The translations under genes and the position numbers were made by a program. A DNA stretch of 5,274 nucleotides from Ignavibacteriales bacterium (GTDB lineage Bacteria; Bacteroidota; Ignavibacteria; UBA10030; SZUA-254). Each line of letters begins with the position of its first letter. The first letter of the stretch is position 1. A model generated the notes under the pieces. That model had not been told where the DNA came from. It searched no databases and worked only from the letters and a program-made list of their open reading frames with translations. Shown here in pieces: positions 3,807 to 5,274 of this stretch. The DNA is taken from NCBI GenBank assembly GCA_016207985.1, contig JACQYX010000238.1:1-5274 (forward strand), given 5' to 3'.

Positions 3807-5274
3807 TTATGGTCCTATGTTAATAATTCCATTATTGTCGAGGTTGCCGTTGTTAGTAAAGCTGCCATTGACTTGAAGCACTTGTGCCGCCGCTAAAGTA
3901 ACAGAAGATCCTGTGCTTATTGTAAGATCGCCCAATGCAATCACCGCAGCATTGATATTTTTCTGTCCAACATTCGAAAATAGTAGATTGTTATATGTTC
4001 CAGATGTGAAATTGTTATATGATTGAATTTTAATGATTTGATTTCCCCCTCCCGTATAACCAACCGTACCACCTGTGATATTAACATTATCACTTACCGA
4101 TGGAAACGACTCTTCTGTATTAAGTGTACCATTCGAAATATTTAAATCAGAAGAAACGCTCAAAGAATTGCTAGTAAGTATCGTCACTGTCAGTCCAGCG
4201 TTATTCAAAGTAAATGAATTGCAAAATGCAGCAACATTAACTTCAACTGTATACGCACCATCAAGATTGATATCGTGGATTGAGGTGGGAACTCCGTCTG
4301 GATTCCAATTTAAATCATCTCCCCAGCTTGTTGTTCCAGCCCCTCCATCCCACGTCTTCAGATTCGATGTCATTTGTTCACCAATCTGAAAGTCACCAAA
4401 TCCTGTCAAACCTGTCGCTTCAGTGCTTATGGACGTTCTCGTTCCTACAGTGGGTTGAGTCCACACCCCATCATTAAATCTTGAAACAATAAATACATTT
4501 GGATTTGCACTTCCGTCCAGATCAGTTGAGACGAAATTGAATACTGCATTGTAATTGGTAAATACTATCCCGTTGCCGATCAGCGACCAATATCTGTTTA
4601 CGCTCTTTGATGGATCAATGCCGGAATTGGTGATATCTGAATGATCTGCCTCTGTTGTACTAACTGTCAGATCACCAGCGGTTGAGACACTTCCGAAAGA
4701 TATTGAAACAGGTGCATAAATACTGACACCACCAATTTCAAAATCTTTGCTAGTAACTCCACTATTTATATATTTCCGCAGATTGCCAAATACATGACCG
4801 CTTGTTCTTGCAACTGAACCACTCGAACTGATATAGACGTCGTTACTACCAGTAGTTATAATACCATTAGTTAATGTAAGAATGCCGTTAATTGTAGGGC
4901 TGGTTGTGATTGTAAGTCCCGAAGAATTATTTAAAACCATATTATTGAAAGCTGTTGCCGAAGCCCCAGATATAGTTTGGTTAGAAGACCCATTGAATGA
5001 AACAGTTGCCGAACCAGAAGTAAATATTCCATTATTTAACCAATCCCCACCTACAGATGCATCTAAATTATTTGCATCCAGTGTTGAACCGATTGTCAGG
5101 TCGTTCAGAACGGTAATAGGACTTGTTTGGAGTATCGCAGTTGGGCTGTTCGTACTGTTAACATCAAGATTAAAAATAGAGACGGTACTATAAATACCAA
5201 TCGTTTGATTTGCCGGTGTTGAGGCATCACCAATTTGTATGGTTCCACCAGTGACATTAGAAGTTCCAGCCAGA
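3807..5274 (-). CDS. Large modular beta-strand-rich surface protein (N-terminus outside window)
   Basis: The frame is open from the right edge to TAA at 3807, 488 residues seen. An internal ATG at 4940 is not a real start: the same repeat pattern continues upstream without a break. From the N-terminal side there are two NQTI units (ANQTIG near 5205, SNQTIS near 4975), the second followed by FNNMVLNN and GILTLTNGI. Then comes a module at about 4820-4389 with YAPVSISFG, SVNRYW, NDGVW and ending GFGDFQIG. A WDGG...W...NW-x-PDGVP segment follows (about 4355-4287). The C-terminal module (about 4043-3810) has GTYNNLLF, KNI, LQV and N-N-G-N-L-D-N-N-G, stopping at IGP. Only one cysteine is visible. 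These modules are frequent in exported proteins of Bacteroidota and Ignavibacteria. No T9SS C-terminal domain or membrane anchor is seen. Its specific function is unknown; lack of an N-terminus means export is inferred from composition. Confidence 0.88.
   Translation of the reverse strand, partial: LAGTSNVTGGTIQIGDASTPANQTIGIYSTVSIFNLDVNSTNSPTAILQTSPITVLNDLTIGSTLDANNLDASVGGDWLNNGIFTSGSATVSFNGSSNQTISGASATAFNNMVLNNSSGLTITTSPTINGILTLTNGIITTGSNDVYISSSGSVARTSGHVFGNLRKYINSGVTSKDFEIGGVSIYAPVSISFGSVSTAGDLTVSTTEADHSDITNSGIDPSKSVNRYWSLIGNGIVFTNYNAVFNFVSTDLDGSANPNVFIVSRFNDGVWTQPTVGTRTSISTEATGLTGFGDFQIGEQMTSNLKTWDGGAGTTSWGDDLNWNPDGVPTSIHDINLDGAYTVEVNVAAFCNSFTLNNAGLTVTILTSNSLSVSSDLNISNGTLNTEESFPSVSDNVNITGGTVGYTGGGNQIIKIQSYNNFTSGTYNNLLFSNVGQKNINAAVIALGDLTISTGSSVTLAAAQVLQVNGSFTNNGNLDNNGIINIGP

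Noticed and set aside
4938..4940. ATG at 4940 as the start of the right-hand gene
   Set aside because: The same frame stays open for 111 codons to the window edge and encodes two further NQTI-type units, so this is an internal Met.
4882..5193. Plus-strand open frame antisense to the right-hand gene
   Set aside because: The minus frame is open through it and shows the repeat modules. No ribosome binding site or motif on the plus side.

Overview
The window carries three genes, all on the minus strand. In transcription order they are a partial gene running in from the right edge (stop at 3807), a complete gene (3631 to 2054) and a partial gene running off the left edge (start at 1321). All three encode large, low-complexity, beta-strand-rich exported proteins dominated by Thr, Gly, Asn, Ser and Ala, with almost no cysteine. 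The two visible N-termini have Sec signal peptides whose predicted cleavage leaves Gln as the first residue, a common arrangement in the Bacteroidota/Chlorobiota/Ignavibacteria group. The modules themselves (NQTI repeats, WDGG...NW segment, RYW...FGxF segment, Big_1-type Ig domains) also recur in that group. Clear Shine-Dalgarno sequences argue mildly for the Ignavibacteria/Chlorobi side over classic Bacteroidetes. This placement is inference; no phylogenetic marker is present.

Right (3807-5274): C-terminal 488 residues of a modular surface protein. Gap of 175 nt (3632-3806): a second ribosome-binding leader almost identical to the one of the next gene, a possible 9-codon ORF, two hairpins or palindromes, and a possible promoter. 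Middle (2054-3631): complete 525-residue protein with a signal peptide, at least five tandem 20-residue rungs suggesting a beta-solenoid, and a C-terminal module shared with the upstream gene. Gap of 732 nt (1322-2053): no convincing gene, but several inverted repeats, two of them strong. Left (2-1321): N-terminal 440 residues of a third exported protein, ending in the second of at least two Big_1-like Ig domains.

The three proteins look like mosaics of one pool of modules. The motif N-x-G-x-[IL]-[ND]-N-x-G closes the first two proteins immediately before their stop codons and opens the mature part of the third. No T9SS C-terminal domain, transmembrane anchor or LPXTG signal is visible on the two C-termini present. 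A shared role in an extracellular layer, adhesion or matrix is plausible, but nothing in the sequence proves a function. No mobile element, RNA gene or CRISPR array was recognised.
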